Source of the DNA: Cladopsammia gracilis
Taxonomy: Eukaryota; Cnidaria; Anthozoa; Scleractinia; Dendrophylliidae
Length of the DNA stretch: 64,000 nt
Direction of reading: 5' to 3'
Assembly: GCA_022457155.1 (NCBI GenBank)
Contig: JAJGOT010000049.1
Span: forward strand, 472,001-536,000
The position numbers and the translations under genes were made by a program. Positions 35,564 to 46,260 of the stretch are shown in pieces (positions within the stretch are counted from its first letter, which is position 1; each line of letters opens with the position of its first letter). The notes under the pieces are model-generated. The model did not search any database, was not told the DNA's origin, and saw only the letters and a program-made list of their open reading frames with translations.

Positions 35564-35890
35564 GTTGGACTAAAAATTGCTGAAATAGCGTAGAAACACA
35601 GTTTAAAAATAGAAAACAAAGCTAATAACTGCAAGTTCATCGACTTAATTTAGCGATTTTGATTTTATTGCTAACGAGCCAGCCTTCTGACGACAGAAAG
35701 CTAACGAGGCAGCAGTTTATAAATCCACGAAGTCGGTTTTTCATGTGTATGCAGAAAAAACACATAACCGAGATTTGCGTCACGTGAAAGGTTGTGCATT
35801 TCACGTAGCTCACGTTGTTGTAGCAGGACCTGCGTTGACAGCAGTTTTTCTTTTTCTAAACTGACGCAGTCATCCTGGATAAACATGTTC

Positions 35891-35891
<1 letters not shown>

Positions 35892-35955
<64 letters not shown>
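35892..35955. repeat. (ATT)n microsatellite
   Basis: Twenty or so perfect ATT units. Confidence 0.95.
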
Positions 35956-35957
<2 letters not shown>

Positions 35958-36240
35958 TATTTTTATTTGTAACGTTTTTAGCTTTTTAGAACATCTTACT
36001 TGTAAATAATTTATTGGTTTTCTTTTTAAGCGAGCTTTTTAACTTAACATTGTAGATTTGATATTTTTAGTGTATTTGAATGTAATTAGCGCCTTTGAAT
36101 CACTGAAAAAAGGCGCTATAGAAATGTATTATTATTATTCACCTGATAAGTGTTATCAGTAATCACATAAAATCACGCGTATTCATGTGCCTTTCCGCGT
36201 GCCTCACGTTTTTGTATTCATTGTTTTTGTAGAAAGAAAA

Positions 36241-39200
36241 TCGAAGGCGGTGAGTAATTTATTATTTTGTTATCCTCCAAGATTTTTGGTTTTTCAATCT
36301 GGGTACCGATAGCAAGATCGAGTGGAGTAATTCTCGTTCAAGTTACAGTGCTACTAGTACTGTGTTGCAATTGTGTTTCAAACGAGTTGTTCTATCGAGC
36401 GACATTCAGATCTTAAGTGAACCAGCGTGTTCATATCGAACCAGGGTGTTCAATCAAGAATGGAGTAGAATTTGTTGTCAGGTTTGATCGAACCAGCGTG
36501 TTCAATCGAGAACCATGGTGTGCGATCAAGAATCGAGTAAAATTTGTTGTCAGGTTTGATTGAACCAGTGTGTTCAATCGAGAACCATGTAAGAGTAAAA
36601 TTTGTTGTCAGGTTTGATTGAACCAGTGTGTTCATTCGAGAACCGGGGTGTGCGATCAAGAATCGAGTAAAATTTGTTTTCAGGTTTGATTGAACCAGAA
36701 TGTTCAATCGAGAACCATGTACGAGTAAAATTTGTTGTCAGGTTTGATTGAACCAGCATGTTCAATCGAGAACCATGGTGTGCGATCACGAATCGAGTAA
36801 AATTTGTTGTCAGGTTTGATTGAACCAGTGTGTTCAATCGAGACAGATCGAGAACCAGGGTGTGCGATCAAGAATCGAGTAAAATTTGTTTCCAGGTTTG
36901 ATTGAACCAGCATGTTCAATCGAGAACCATGTACGAGTAAAATTTGTTGTCAGGTTTGATTGAACCAGTGTGTTCAATCGAGAACCATGGTGTGCGATCA
37001 AGAATCGAGTAAAATTTGTTGTCAGGTTTGATTGAACCAGCATGTACAATCGAGAACCATGGTGTGCGATCAAGAATCGAGTAAAATGTGTTGTCAGGTT
37101 TGATTGAACCAGTGTGTTCAATCGAGAACCATGCATGGTGTGCGATCAAGAATCGAGGAAAGTTTGCCGTCAGCTTCGAATGAACCAGATCGAACCAGCC
37201 TGTTCAATCGAGAACCAGCGCCAGTGTTCGATCAAGTGTAGAGCAAAGTTTGAATGCATGCGCATTTGACGATCATTGTCAGTGCATTGTCAAGCAAAGA
37301 TACTTTACTTGTTAAGAAAACTGTCAGAATATCGATCAAGCGTGTACTGCATCTGAGTGATAGATCTCCACTCTATCTAAATACTTGCTTTGTAAGATAA
37401 TTTGGCTATACACGGGTCGGTACAAAACATGGACCCCCTCCCCATTTTGGACTCAAAAGCACTCAAAACACTGGGGAATCGATACTGCAATGGGTTAACC
37501 TTTTCCAGACCGGGCTTTTTTTGACCTCACGTTTTTGTAGTCTTTGTTTTTGTGGAAAGAAAATCGAAGGCGGTGAGTAATTTATTATTTTGTTATCCCC
37601 AAGATTTTTGGTTTTTCAATCTGGGTACCGATAGCGCTAGATCGAGTGGAGTGACTCTCGTTCAAGTTACAGTGCCACTCGGTACTGTGTTGCAATTGTG
37701 TTTCAAACGAGTTGTTCTATCGAGCGACACTGATGTTCACTGAACCAGCGTGTTTATATCGAACCAGGATGTTCAATCAAGAATGGAGTAGAATTTGTTG
37801 TCAGGTTTGATCGAACCAGCGTGTTCAATCGAGAACCATGGTGTGCGATCAAGAATGGAGTAAAAGTTGTTGTCAGGTTTGATTGAACCAGCATGTTCAA
37901 TCGAGAACCATGTAAGAGTAAAATTTGTTGTCAGGTTTGATTGAACCAGCATGTTCAATCGAGAACCATGTAAGAGTAAAATTTGTTGTCAGGTTTGATT
38001 GAACCAGCATGTTCAATCGAGAACCATGTACGAGTAAAATTTGTTTTCAGGTTTGATTAAACCAGCATGTTCAATCGAGAACTATGCATGGTGTGCGATC
38101 ACGAATCGAGTAAAATTTGTTGTCAGGTTTGATTGAACCAGTGTGTTCAATCGAGAACCATGGTGTGCTATCAAGAATCGAGTAAAATTTGTTGTCAGGT
38201 TTGATTAAACCAGTGTGTTCAATCGAGAACCATGGTGTGCGATCAAGAATCGAGTAAAATTTGTTGTCAGGTTTGATTGAACCAGTGTGTTCAATCGAGA
38301 ACCATGGTGTGCGATCAAGAATTGAGTAAAATTTGTTGTCGGGTTTGATTGAACCAGTGTGTTCAATCGAGAACCATGTTGTGCGATCAAGAATCGAGTA
38401 AAATGTGTTGTCAGGTTTGATTGATCGAGAACCGTGGTGTGCGATCAGGAATCGAGAAAATTTTGCCGTCAGCTTCGAATGAACCAGATCGAACCAGCGT
38501 GTTCAATCGAGAACCAGCGCCAGTGTTCGATCAAGTATAGAGCAAAGTTTGAATGCATGCGCATTTGACGATCATTGCCATTGCATTGTCAAGCAAAGAT
38601 ACTTTACTTGTTCAGAAAACTGTCAGAATATCGATCAAGCGTGTACTGCATTTGAGTGATAGTTCTCCACTCTATCTAAATACTTGCTTTGTAAGATAAT
38701 TTGGTTATACACGGGTCGGTACAAAACATGGACCTCCTCCCCCTTCTGGACTCCCATTTTGGACTCAAAAGCACTCAAAACACTGGGGAATCGATACTGC
38801 AATGAGTTAACCCTATCCAGACCGGGATTTGTTGACCTCACGTTTTTGCAGTCTTTGTTTTTGTAGAAAGAAAATCGAAGGCGGTGAGTAATTTATTATT
38901 TTGTTTTCCTCTAAGAGTTTTGGTTTTTCAATCTGGGTACCGATAGCAAGATCGAGTGGAGTAACTCTCGTTCAAGTTATACAGTGCCACTAGTACTGTG
39001 TTGCAATTGTGTTTCAGACGAGTTGTTCTATCGAGCGATACTGATCCTCAGTGAACCAGCGTGTTTACATCGAACCAGGGCGTTCAATCAAGAATCGAGT
39101 AAAATTTGTTGTCAGGTTTGATCGAACCAGCGTGTTCAATCGAGAACCGGGGTGTGCGATAAAGAATCGAGTAAAATTTGTAGTCAGGTTTGATTGAACC

Positions 39201-39565
39201 AGCATGTTCAATCGAGAACCAGGGTGTGCGATCAAGAATCGAGTAAAATTTGTTGTCAGGTTTGATTGAACCAGTGTGTTCAATCGAGAACCAGGGTGTG
39301 CGATCAAGAATCGAGGAAATTTTGCCGTCAGCTTCGAATGAACCAGATCGAACCAGCGTGTTCAATCGAGAACCAGCGCCAGCGTTCGATCAAGTATAGA
39401 GCAAAGTTTGAATGCATGCGCATTTGACGATCATTGTCAAGCAAAGGTACTTTACTTGTTCAGAAAACTGTCAGAATATCGATCAAGCGTGTTCTGCATT
39501 TGAGTGATAGTTCTCCACTCTTACCTATCTAAATACTTGCTTTATAAGATAATTTGGCTATACAC
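36241..39565. repeat. 72-bp satellite in three higher-order modules
   Basis: The 72-bp unit (key words ggtttgattgaaccag, ttcaatcgagaacca, gtgcgatcaagaatcgagt) alternates with a 58-bp variant lacking 14 bases. Arrays sit in modules starting with tcgaaggcggtgagtaattt at 36241, 37564 and 38875; the first two are about 1.31-1.32 kb long. Each module opens with a unique leader (ctgggtaccgatagc), runs through several satellite units, and closes with gaatgcatgcgcatttgac and acacgggtcggtac. Because 72 is a multiple of 3, several minus-strand frames stay open and mimic a 24-residue repeat protein. Confidence 0.92.
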
Positions 39566-40798
39566 GGGTCGGTACGGGGGGGGGGGGGGGGGGGGGGCGT
39601 GGAGTGGGCTCCAGAAGCCTCCCCTACGTAACTTTGAAACCGCTTATGCTATGGCCACCAAGTTTACACAAGATAATGTTTTTAGTAACTACAGATACTT
39701 TGGTGTCATAATGACGTCACGTGACGTCATTATGACTTCATATAGTCGATTTTGATGGTTGAAACACTCTTTAATCAATATTTTCTCAATTTTGAACATA
39801 TAACAACAAGACTTTAACAGCAACCTATTTGATGAAAGTCTTATGTTTACTAACACTGTTGGTGTTGTTAACAATAACAGTGACGTCATTTTGACGTCAT
39901 ATACAATGAAATAACCAACTGAAACGTTCTATGAGGCATATCTCTGAAGCAAACGGTAGTGTTCATACCAAACTTTCACATATTGATGCAGGAGTAAAAG
40001 TTAATGAATTCGTACACTTTGTTGCTATGGTAACAGCATGTGACGTCGTGTAAGTGATGTGTAAATTTTCATAAAAACTGGAACAGTGAACTTTGCAAAT
40101 TATGGCTTTTTTATGTACATTATGAATTCAAAAATGCTTTCTCAAGTGAAAAGGACATTTTTATGATATTTTGACAATAAATTTTTAGAGATAATGGAAT
40201 TACACAGACACGTAATATACTAGAAATAAATTTCCCATTTTATTGTCCGCCATCTTGGATCCGCCATCTTGAATTAGTCCAAACGTGTTAATTTCGGTAA
40301 AAACACCTTAAAATAAAGCAAATGGACTGCTAAAGCTTAGTTTATTGTGAGGAAATGTTTTATAATCGCAAATATGAGCCAATAATAATATTATAGAGAG
40401 AAACAACCTTTAGTAAAACTTTGATCCGCCATCCTGGATCTTGACATTTCATATTCCACATTTCCCTAAAATTACCAGTAATTAACCTTAATTAATAAAC
40501 AATTATACATAATTTGATCAATTATCGCTAAATTAAGTGGAAAATGTTAATTCAATAAGAAAACTTTGACATAATCTTGATTAAAGCAAAAAATGCTAAT
40601 TTTGTAAAACATAGTTGTCAAAAAGCGGTTGCTATGGAAACGTCAATGTCGGTGAACAAAGGGCGCTAACGGAAAAATGTTTCCAGATAAATTTTAGGAA
40701 AAGTCACCACATTTGGTGGTCATTGCATCAGCCGTTTTGAAACGACACAACTTCAAAGTTCGAGCGGGCTCCGAAAGTCCCCCCAGGTCTGGATAGGG
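38811..40798. mobile_element. TTAA-bounded MITE (copy A) containing a satellite module
   Basis: Left end ccctatccagaccggg and right end ccaggtctggataggg are near-perfect inverted repeats, each next to TTAA (38807-38810 and 40799-40802). After about 28 bases the element is interrupted by the third satellite module (to about 39575), then continues with a poly(G) run and about 1.2 kb matching the copy at 57327-58616. It holds several TGACGTCA sites and two ccgccatcttg motifs. No coding capacity. Confidence 0.8.
39707..39734. promoter_or_regulatory. 28-bp perfect palindrome with two CRE sites and an E-box
   Basis: The 14-base half cataatgacgtcac is followed by its exact complement. It contains two TGACGTCA sites flanking CACGTG. 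CRE is the consensus for CREB/ATF bZIP proteins and CACGTG for USF/MYC-type bHLH proteins. Binding is an inference. The equivalent position in copy B has lost the symmetry. Confidence 0.6.
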
Positions 40799-40829
40799 TT
40801 AAGACGCCACGAGGTCAAGCTGTGTAATC

Positions 40830-40925
40830 GCACACCTTTGTTCTCGATTGAACACGCTGGTTCAATCAAACCTGACAACAAATTTTACTCGATTCTCGAT
40901 TGAACACCCTGGTTCGATATGAACA
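40830..40925. repeat. Inverted satellite remnant
   Basis: About 1.3 units of the 72-bp satellite in the opposite direction (ggttcaatcaaacctgacaa, ttctcgattgaacac) lie immediately right of the TTAA element, so the array once extended or recombined here. Confidence 0.8.
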
Positions 40926-41331
40926 AGTTCTCTGGTTCTCCAAGGTCCCCAGTATTGCAGCTTCTTGTTGATTAATGGTCAACCCCTCGGCTAACCAAAT
41001 TGCATTCAGTTTCGTTTCTTTTTACACATTAGAAATCCAGCAAAACTGCGCGTTATATGCAGACTTTTGCAATCATAGTTTTCTATTCTAGCAATTATGG
41101 ACTTCAATGCAATCATACAGGCCAATGCCACAACAAAATCCCTGAGCAGGGTCCTTAAACAATGAGTAATAAATTCCACACTTAAGGCCTTTGAGTGACG
41201 AGGCCAGCAAAAAAAATAACAATTTCCCGAACGAGGCCCTTGAACGCTAAGACAATTACAAAAGGCGATAAAAAATTATGCTTAGGTTCACTATAAGAAA
41301 ATCACAACCTAGTGATGAAACCTCCCTGAAT

Positions 41332-42510
41332 TTAATTGTAATGAATACGATTTATTGAATGAAATTCTTGTCTTTTATTTATCCCAAAAGGTGAAAGGGA
41401 AAATAGCTGCGCACTCCAGTACGCTTCTTTCGTGACAAGTAATTTTTCTGTGTCTTGATTTGTGTTTGTGTAAATTTGGTCTATGCATTGAAAAGTGAAA
41501 TCTGTTAGAATGTGTGGCGTTTTGTTGAAGTGTATGGCGACCTCGCAGGTTTTCTTGTTTGTTTTCATCGTAGATTTGTGATTCCTAAATCTAACTTTAA
41601 ATTCCGTAGTGGTAGATCCAACATACTGGAGATTGCATTTCTTGCAATGAACCAATGCAAATAAATCACATTATCGGAGTTGCACGAAAGTCTTTGTCGA
41701 ATACTATATGTTTTGCCAGTTTGGGTGCTGAAAAAAGTTTTAGAACTGACAAGGAAATTCTCACAGAGGTCACATCTGGTCTTTTCGCATTTGTAGCAGC
41801 CGGGTGCTTGTGCATCTGTTGTCGGCCGCGGGCTGTTTCTGCACTTAGAAATTGCTAAAATTTCTTTTAGGTTCTTAGGTCTGCAATAAGATGATATAAT
41901 AGAACCAGGTGGGAAGAGCTCTTTTAAGTTTGGGGGATGACTCCAAGAGATGGAAATGTTTTCTAATCAACCCAATAATGAATGGTAAATTTGGATTATA
42001 TGTAAGAACGAAAGGAAATTTTTTTTTTTGGAATCCCTAACTTTAGGTTTGAGCAAATCACTTCTAGGAATTTCTGCCGCTCTAGAAAATTTCCGGGAAA
42101 CAGATTCTACTGGATATCCTTGATCAACCAGGTAGTCCTTGTACTCCTCCAACCTTTTGGTAAGAAAATCGTCCTCCGAACAATTTCTGCGCAGTCTCAA
42201 GTCATCCCCAAAAGGGATTGCCTTGAAAATATGCTTAGGATGGGCACTGGATGGAGAAAGATACAAATGGCTATCTGTAGGTTTGGAATAAACATCAGTC
42301 TGGATAAACCCATCGACAAGATGGAGTGTAACGTCTAAAACATTAAGTTTGTTCTCAGATAAAAACTAATTCGAATTTAATAGTGGGATACAGAGAATTG
42401 ATATACTCAGTGAAAGAATTCAGCGCAGAAAGACCTTGCTGTCAGAGATCAAAGATATATCGTCACGATATCTCCACCATTGTGAAGATTTAATAGGGCC
42501 GCCAAACTTA
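41332..42510 (-). pseudogene. Penelope-like element: RT C-terminus and GIY-YIG endonuclease, decayed
   Basis: Read on the minus strand, the first piece (about 42420-42520) has G-G-P then W-W-R-Y-R-D-D-I, the reverse-transcriptase catalytic box. The next (42266-41967) reads Y-L-S-P-S-S-A-H-P-K-H-I, then the C-terminal RT helices ending in L-V-D-Q-G-Y-P. The last (41655-41332) reads H-C-K-K-C-N-L-Q-Y-V-G-S-T-T, the GIY-YIG core with its Cys pair, then R-F-R-N-H-K-S. This order identifies a Penelope-like retroelement. Frameshifts separate the pieces and a (TA)n run cuts off the N-terminal part. Confidence 0.82.
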
Positions 42511-42521
42511 ACTTTGTGATT

Positions 42522-42522
<1 letters not shown>

Positions 42523-42582
<60 letters not shown>
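42523..42582. repeat. (TA)n microsatellite
   Basis: About 29 TA units at the truncation point of the Penelope-like polymerase. Confidence 0.95.
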
Positions 42583-42585
<3 letters not shown>

Positions 42586-42732
42586 GGTTTTGAAGGTGCT
42601 GCCTGAGCCAACGAAAGATGTCATACCAAAAGGATCACAATAATGGATTCACAGTCCGGATTCGGTGGATATAATAAAAAACTAGTTAAAAAGACCGAAA
42701 ATAGACAACTTTTGGTATAAAAAATAAAAATT

Positions 42733-42775
42733 TAGTTTAAAAACGTTTCGGTCTCTCGACCTTCATCAGTTATAC
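42733..42775 (-). ncRNA. Hammerhead-like motif, probably dead
   Basis: On the minus strand: ACTGATGA, a clean helix II (aggtc-gaga-gacc), then GAAAC. Core boxes are intact. Helix III is not convincing: gttt..aaac can pair, but the A15.1-U16.1 pair is missing. It lies on the 5' side of the Penelope-like fragment, where such terminal ribozymes belong. Confidence 0.5.
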
Positions 42776-43039
42776 AGACAAGTTACACATGAGACTTAAA
42801 TACGGTTACAACAATGACTTAATGTTAAACTACTGATAAATTACGTAACAAAAATAAAAGCAAAAATTACAACAATAATACAATAATAAAAGTGATAACG
42901 AGACTAAACCAAAGGCAAATCACAATTGCCACAAATAATACTAATGAACTACATTAACCTAACAAAAGATATAATAACTAAGAAAAACAATCAAAAATAG
43001 AAAAAGTTATGCAATAGTCCCAACTTAATAAGTTTCCCA

Positions 43040-43257
43040 TTCAGGGCTCTGAACAATCATATAGGCCAATGCCACAACAAAATCCTATAGTAACCAAATC
43101 CTATAGTAACCTTACAAAACGGTGTAACCTTTGTAACACCGAGAAATTCTTTATTTTATATAAACCAGACATGGCAACGCTTATTAAACGCAATGAACTT
43201 GTATCCACTTGTAGGCACAAGCGAAAGTTTCTCCTTAAATTTAATCGAATGCTTTGA
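43040..43257 (+). pseudogene. Penelope-like C-terminal fragment, + strand
   Basis: The frame to 43257 reads [19 protein letters not shown] and then [13 protein letters not shown]. The Cys-x2-Cys..Cys-x-His pattern with the E-K and N-E-L-V-S words is the C-terminal end of the endonuclease region of Penelope-like elements. It runs opposite to the fragment at 41332-42510, so it is a separate insertion. The hammerhead at 43466 lies downstream in the same direction. Confidence 0.65.
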
Positions 43258-43465
43258 TCGTTTATACCGCATCATTTAGAACCAATTATATGTATTGTAC
43301 CCCTATTTTTTAACGTTTTTGGTCAGCATCATATTACTGTCTATTTCGTATTTTTCAGGACCAATCATATGTATCTCTCTCTGTTGTCACTTTTGTTTAA
43401 ATTTTGTAACGGCTTCGGTCTAGATCATATTACTGATGTATAAAACCTCTTTTATGCTACAGTGT

Positions 43466-43537
43466 ATATAGAATTTAACTGATGAGTAGACCGACGCAAC
43501 ATCGGTCCACGAAACAGAACTGTATTAAAGTCTATAT
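43466..43537 (+). ncRNA. Hammerhead ribozyme, complete core and three helices
   Basis: Core CTGATGA at 43479-43485, GAAA at 43511-43514. Helix II pairs 43486-43494 with 43502-43510 (eight of nine pairs). Helix III is ACAG-AA-CTGT (43514-43523) and supplies the required A15.1-U16.1 pair. The cleavage triplet is GTA, with the cut after A43524. Helix I is long: 43466-43478 pairs with 43525-43537 with a single A-G mismatch. Very short helix III is typical of hammerheads in Penelope-like terminal repeats. This looks able to fold and self-cleave; activity is untested. Confidence 0.85.
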
Positions 43538-43651
43538 GAAACAACTGTGAGTAATCATACATTGTTATAACCGCTCCATTATTGTCGAGCACTATTCTGG
43601 ATACATCAGTGTGGAACTCACCTGTAGTTATATATATATATATATATATAC

Positions 43652-43793
43652 ATACAGCAGTTTGCAAAAACTTTGAACCCCCCCCAAAATATATCATTAT
43701 ATCCAAATATATAGCATTGTTAGAGAGCAGGGATATAATGATATATTTTTTGGGGGGGGTTCAAAATTTCTGCAAACTGCTGTATATATATAC
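43652..43793. repeat. ~142-bp foldback with poly(C)/poly(G) arms
   Basis: The left arm (cagcagtttgcaaaaacttt, then C8, then atatatcattatatcc) is matched by its inverse on the right with a few mismatches. TA runs flank both sides. Probably a MITE inserted between the two hammerhead motifs. Confidence 0.8.
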
Positions 43794-43808
43794 TGGATTT
43801 TATATAAT

Positions 43809-43850
43809 TGCAGACAGTACTGTTTCGGCTTTCTGGGCCTCATCAGTGCA
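43809..43850 (-). ncRNA. Hammerhead ribozyme, minimal
   Basis: Minus strand, 42 nt. Helix I is TGCA/TGCA; core CTGATGA; helix II GGC..GCC (three pairs, with the next two positions C-A mismatched); GAAA; helix III ACAG-TA-CTGT; cleavage triplet GTC. All conserved core bases are present. The short helix I and weakened helix II suggest low single-unit activity; Penelope-type hammerheads of this shape are thought to work as dimers. Confidence 0.75.
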
Positions 43851-43927
43851 GTGCTGATGCTAGGATGGAGGTATAGCTTTAAAAGCCACCCCAAATGTCC
43901 CACACATGTGGTAACATCTAAGCCATG

Positions 43928-43977
43928 CTAGAGTGCTCAAACCAGAAAACTATAGTTTTCTGGTTTGAGCACTCTAG
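43928..43977. repeat. 50-bp perfect palindrome without spacer
   Basis: The 25-base half ctagagtgctcaaaccagaa.. is followed directly by its exact complement. No loop. Could extrude as a cruciform; no gene function is evident. Confidence 0.9.
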
Positions 43978-44206
43978 TGAGCTATGCGCAATGCTACAGC
44001 AATGACTCATCCTCGCACATAGTCCAATCTCGCACCACTATCCAATCCAATGAATGATTGTGAATACAACAGACTACATCGATGAGTACTTCAACTATTC
44101 TATTCTGTTCTATTCTAACGCGAGTCTATTTCAATTTTATGAATATGAAACTGTCTCTCTGAAATATTTTTAACAGGGTATATGAAGCAAAAGAAAATCA
44201 ACTAAC

Positions 44207-44602
44207 ATGGAACACATCCAGTCATCTGACTCACGCACAGATGTTCAGAATGAAGACCAACAGCACAACAATTCGTTACCTGGACAGTTGCTACCTTCTG
44301 ATGGTGCTATCTTGGAAAATGAAGAATCATCGTTTAGTCGGAATCGCCACCATCACCATATTTATTGTCATCATCATCATCATCGCAATCGTTGCTGTCG
44401 CTGTCGTAGCAGTCCCAAGACCAAATGCCTTCGCTTCGTCAAACCATCAGTAACATTCCAGAGGGCGGGCATGATAGAAATCGCTCAGGGACTTATTCAG
44501 CTGGCATTGGAAAATCGCGAACTTCAGAGAGAAATTGACAAGCTGCTGGACGACGTACAGAAATTTGCCCGAAAACCGAACCAAGAGAGGACGAAAAAGT
44601 AG
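44207..44602 (+). CDS. 131-codon ORF, His-rich centre and coiled-coil C-terminus; unknown
   Basis: A possible acceptor (tttttaacag) ends at 44175, 31 bases before the ATG. The product has an acidic/Gln/Asn-rich N-terminus (1-45), a His/Cys/Arg-rich centre (46-66) and an amphipathic heptad-like C-terminus (90-131, with L-E-N-R-E-L-Q-R-E-I-D-K-L-L). The same bases in the next frame (44205-44450) encode a strong membrane helix of about 22 Ile/Val/Ala residues after a basic stretch, so the true protein might be a type II membrane protein broken by compensating shifts. AATAAA follows at 44867. I recognise no family. Confidence 0.45.
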   Translation: MEHIQSSDSRTDVQNEDQQHNNSLPGQLLPSDGAILENEESSFSRNRHHHHIYCHHHHHRNRCCRCRSSPKTKCLRFVKPSVTFQRAGMIEIAQGLIQLALENRELQREIDKLLDDVQKFARKPNQERTKK

Positions 44603-45946
44603 ACATTTTAGTTTGGCCATCTAATTGTGTTCAACTCATCTGCTTAGTATTGTCAGATAAAGCACAGTCTGACCTTAACTCCTAGATTCAGAGTATAAAG
44701 TAACGTAACATTTACAAGAAAAGTAAGCACGGGATGAAGCTTATCAGAAACTCAAACAGAGGTTTTCGACTCATTTCCGAGAAAGGAAAGTTAAATAATG
44801 TCTAGCTACTCGTTTACATGTCGTTCACAGGTAGTCGAAAATATTATTGTTATTTTAATAACAATAAAGTTAACTGTTCTATTTCTGTGGCATTTGGACC
44901 TTAGCTCAATTCATTACATTAAGACGAACTTTTCTACAAAAAAAAAAAAAAAAAAAAATCCGAGATGTAATCGACTTCAAGCTAAAAGTTGTCATGAAAT
45001 TCTAAGTACAATAAAGGACTGCAAAGCTAGTTTTGAATTAAATTAATAATTGTATGACACTTTTCTTGGATATATCAAAATTCCGGATTTTTTTCGAAAT
45101 TTTCCTTTGCACGAATTTTTTTTTTTGTATTTAGCGCAAAACTATAAAGAGATTGATTTATTAGTTTTTTCACTAAATGGTTTTTAAAAAACTAATTACA
45201 ATAAATAATAAAATAAATATTGTTATAATATTAATATTAATATTAAGTCAGTTTGAGAGATGAAAACGAGTGTTGACCTTCTCATTGCAGGCTATATGTT
45301 ACAATATATGATATATGCGGGATATGCGGGCTATATGATCCAACTGGACGTCTATATAAAGGACGTCGCCATGGTAATATGACCTCTTTACATATCCACG
45401 GTAGTGAAGATTGTTGGTCCAACGAGCAAAGACACGAGCATCGACTAATTAAAAATAAAAAAAAAAAAACTGTTAACTTTTCAACTTCACAAATCCGTTT
45501 TAACTGATTTCCCTTCCAGAGGCTGAGCAACAAACCAATGCAAATGATATATCGAATCTTGAACACCTGGAACAGGCCAGCTAAAAGCCTACAAGCTAAG
45601 ACCGCAAGGTAGTATGGGTAGTTGTAAGTGGCTATCTTAGTTTCCAGTTGTCAGTGCGAGCGCGACAGAAAATGGGAGACAATACCATAGAGGTTTGCCT
45701 CCGTGTTTTAAAGGAGGGAAACATGCAAAAACAGACACGAATCTTATTGCCTCCGAAAACATGAAAAGTGCGCACGTACGAAATTTCTTTTTATTATGTT
45801 CTGTATATGATGACCAAAGCATAGAAACGTATTGTCATCTGCATTTGTCAAAACGACTGAGGTGTTGTACACAAGCTTCGAGATGCCAAGAGTTTTAACG
45901 ATGTTTATCAAGCCTAGGAGAGTCAGTTTTCTGGTTGTCCAACAAT
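44603..45946. other. Gene-free stretch
   Basis: Contains a poly(A) run (44939-44958), ta-rich repeats near 45180-45245 and one arm of the foldback family at 45600-45618. Nothing coding recognised. Confidence 0.35.
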
Positions 45947-46260
45947 TTAAAGTTTTAGATTAGAAAGTTTTTCTTCAAAATCTATTTTTCGACTGACTTT
46001 GAGGTCATATGCGAAGGCAACACCGAGCGCGATTATATAGTCTTCAGACCACGATATTTCGAAAGGAGTTTTCACGTTCATATTTCTCTTAAGACTGTCA
46101 AGCCACATTCCTTTTAATCTTGAGGCCAGAAAAGAACGAAAAAGAGCGATCAGATGGCAAGTGGAGGCTTCATTTCGTATAAAGGCTGTTATGTCATCTG
46201 CATATAAACTTAGCTTGACTTCTTTACTACCAATCTTTAGACCACGTATCAAACTGTTTC
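45947..46260 (-). pseudogene. Tx1/L1-like LINE reverse-transcriptase fragment
   Basis: The minus strand reads G-L-K-I-G-S-K-E-V-K-L-S-L-Y-A-D-D-I-T-A-F-I. This contains the Y-x-D-D catalytic box in its Tx1/L1 context (I-K..L-S-x-x-A-D-D). Typical helices follow, then W-S-E-D-Y-I-I-A-L-G-V-A-F, the region that usually reads as K-x-L-G-I-x-F. The piece is open for 101 codons but truncated at both ends. Confidence 0.72.

Noticed and set aside
36450..39365. Minus-strand 24-residue repeat protein (motif S-N-L-T-T-N-F-T-R-F-L-I-A-H)
   Set aside because: The 72-bp satellite is a multiple of 3 and lacks stops in two minus frames, so several frames are open at once; the 58-bp variants break the frame without compensation.
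36420..39420. CRISPR-like array
   Set aside because: The units are contiguous satellite DNA without unique spacers, in eukaryotic sequence with no cas genes.
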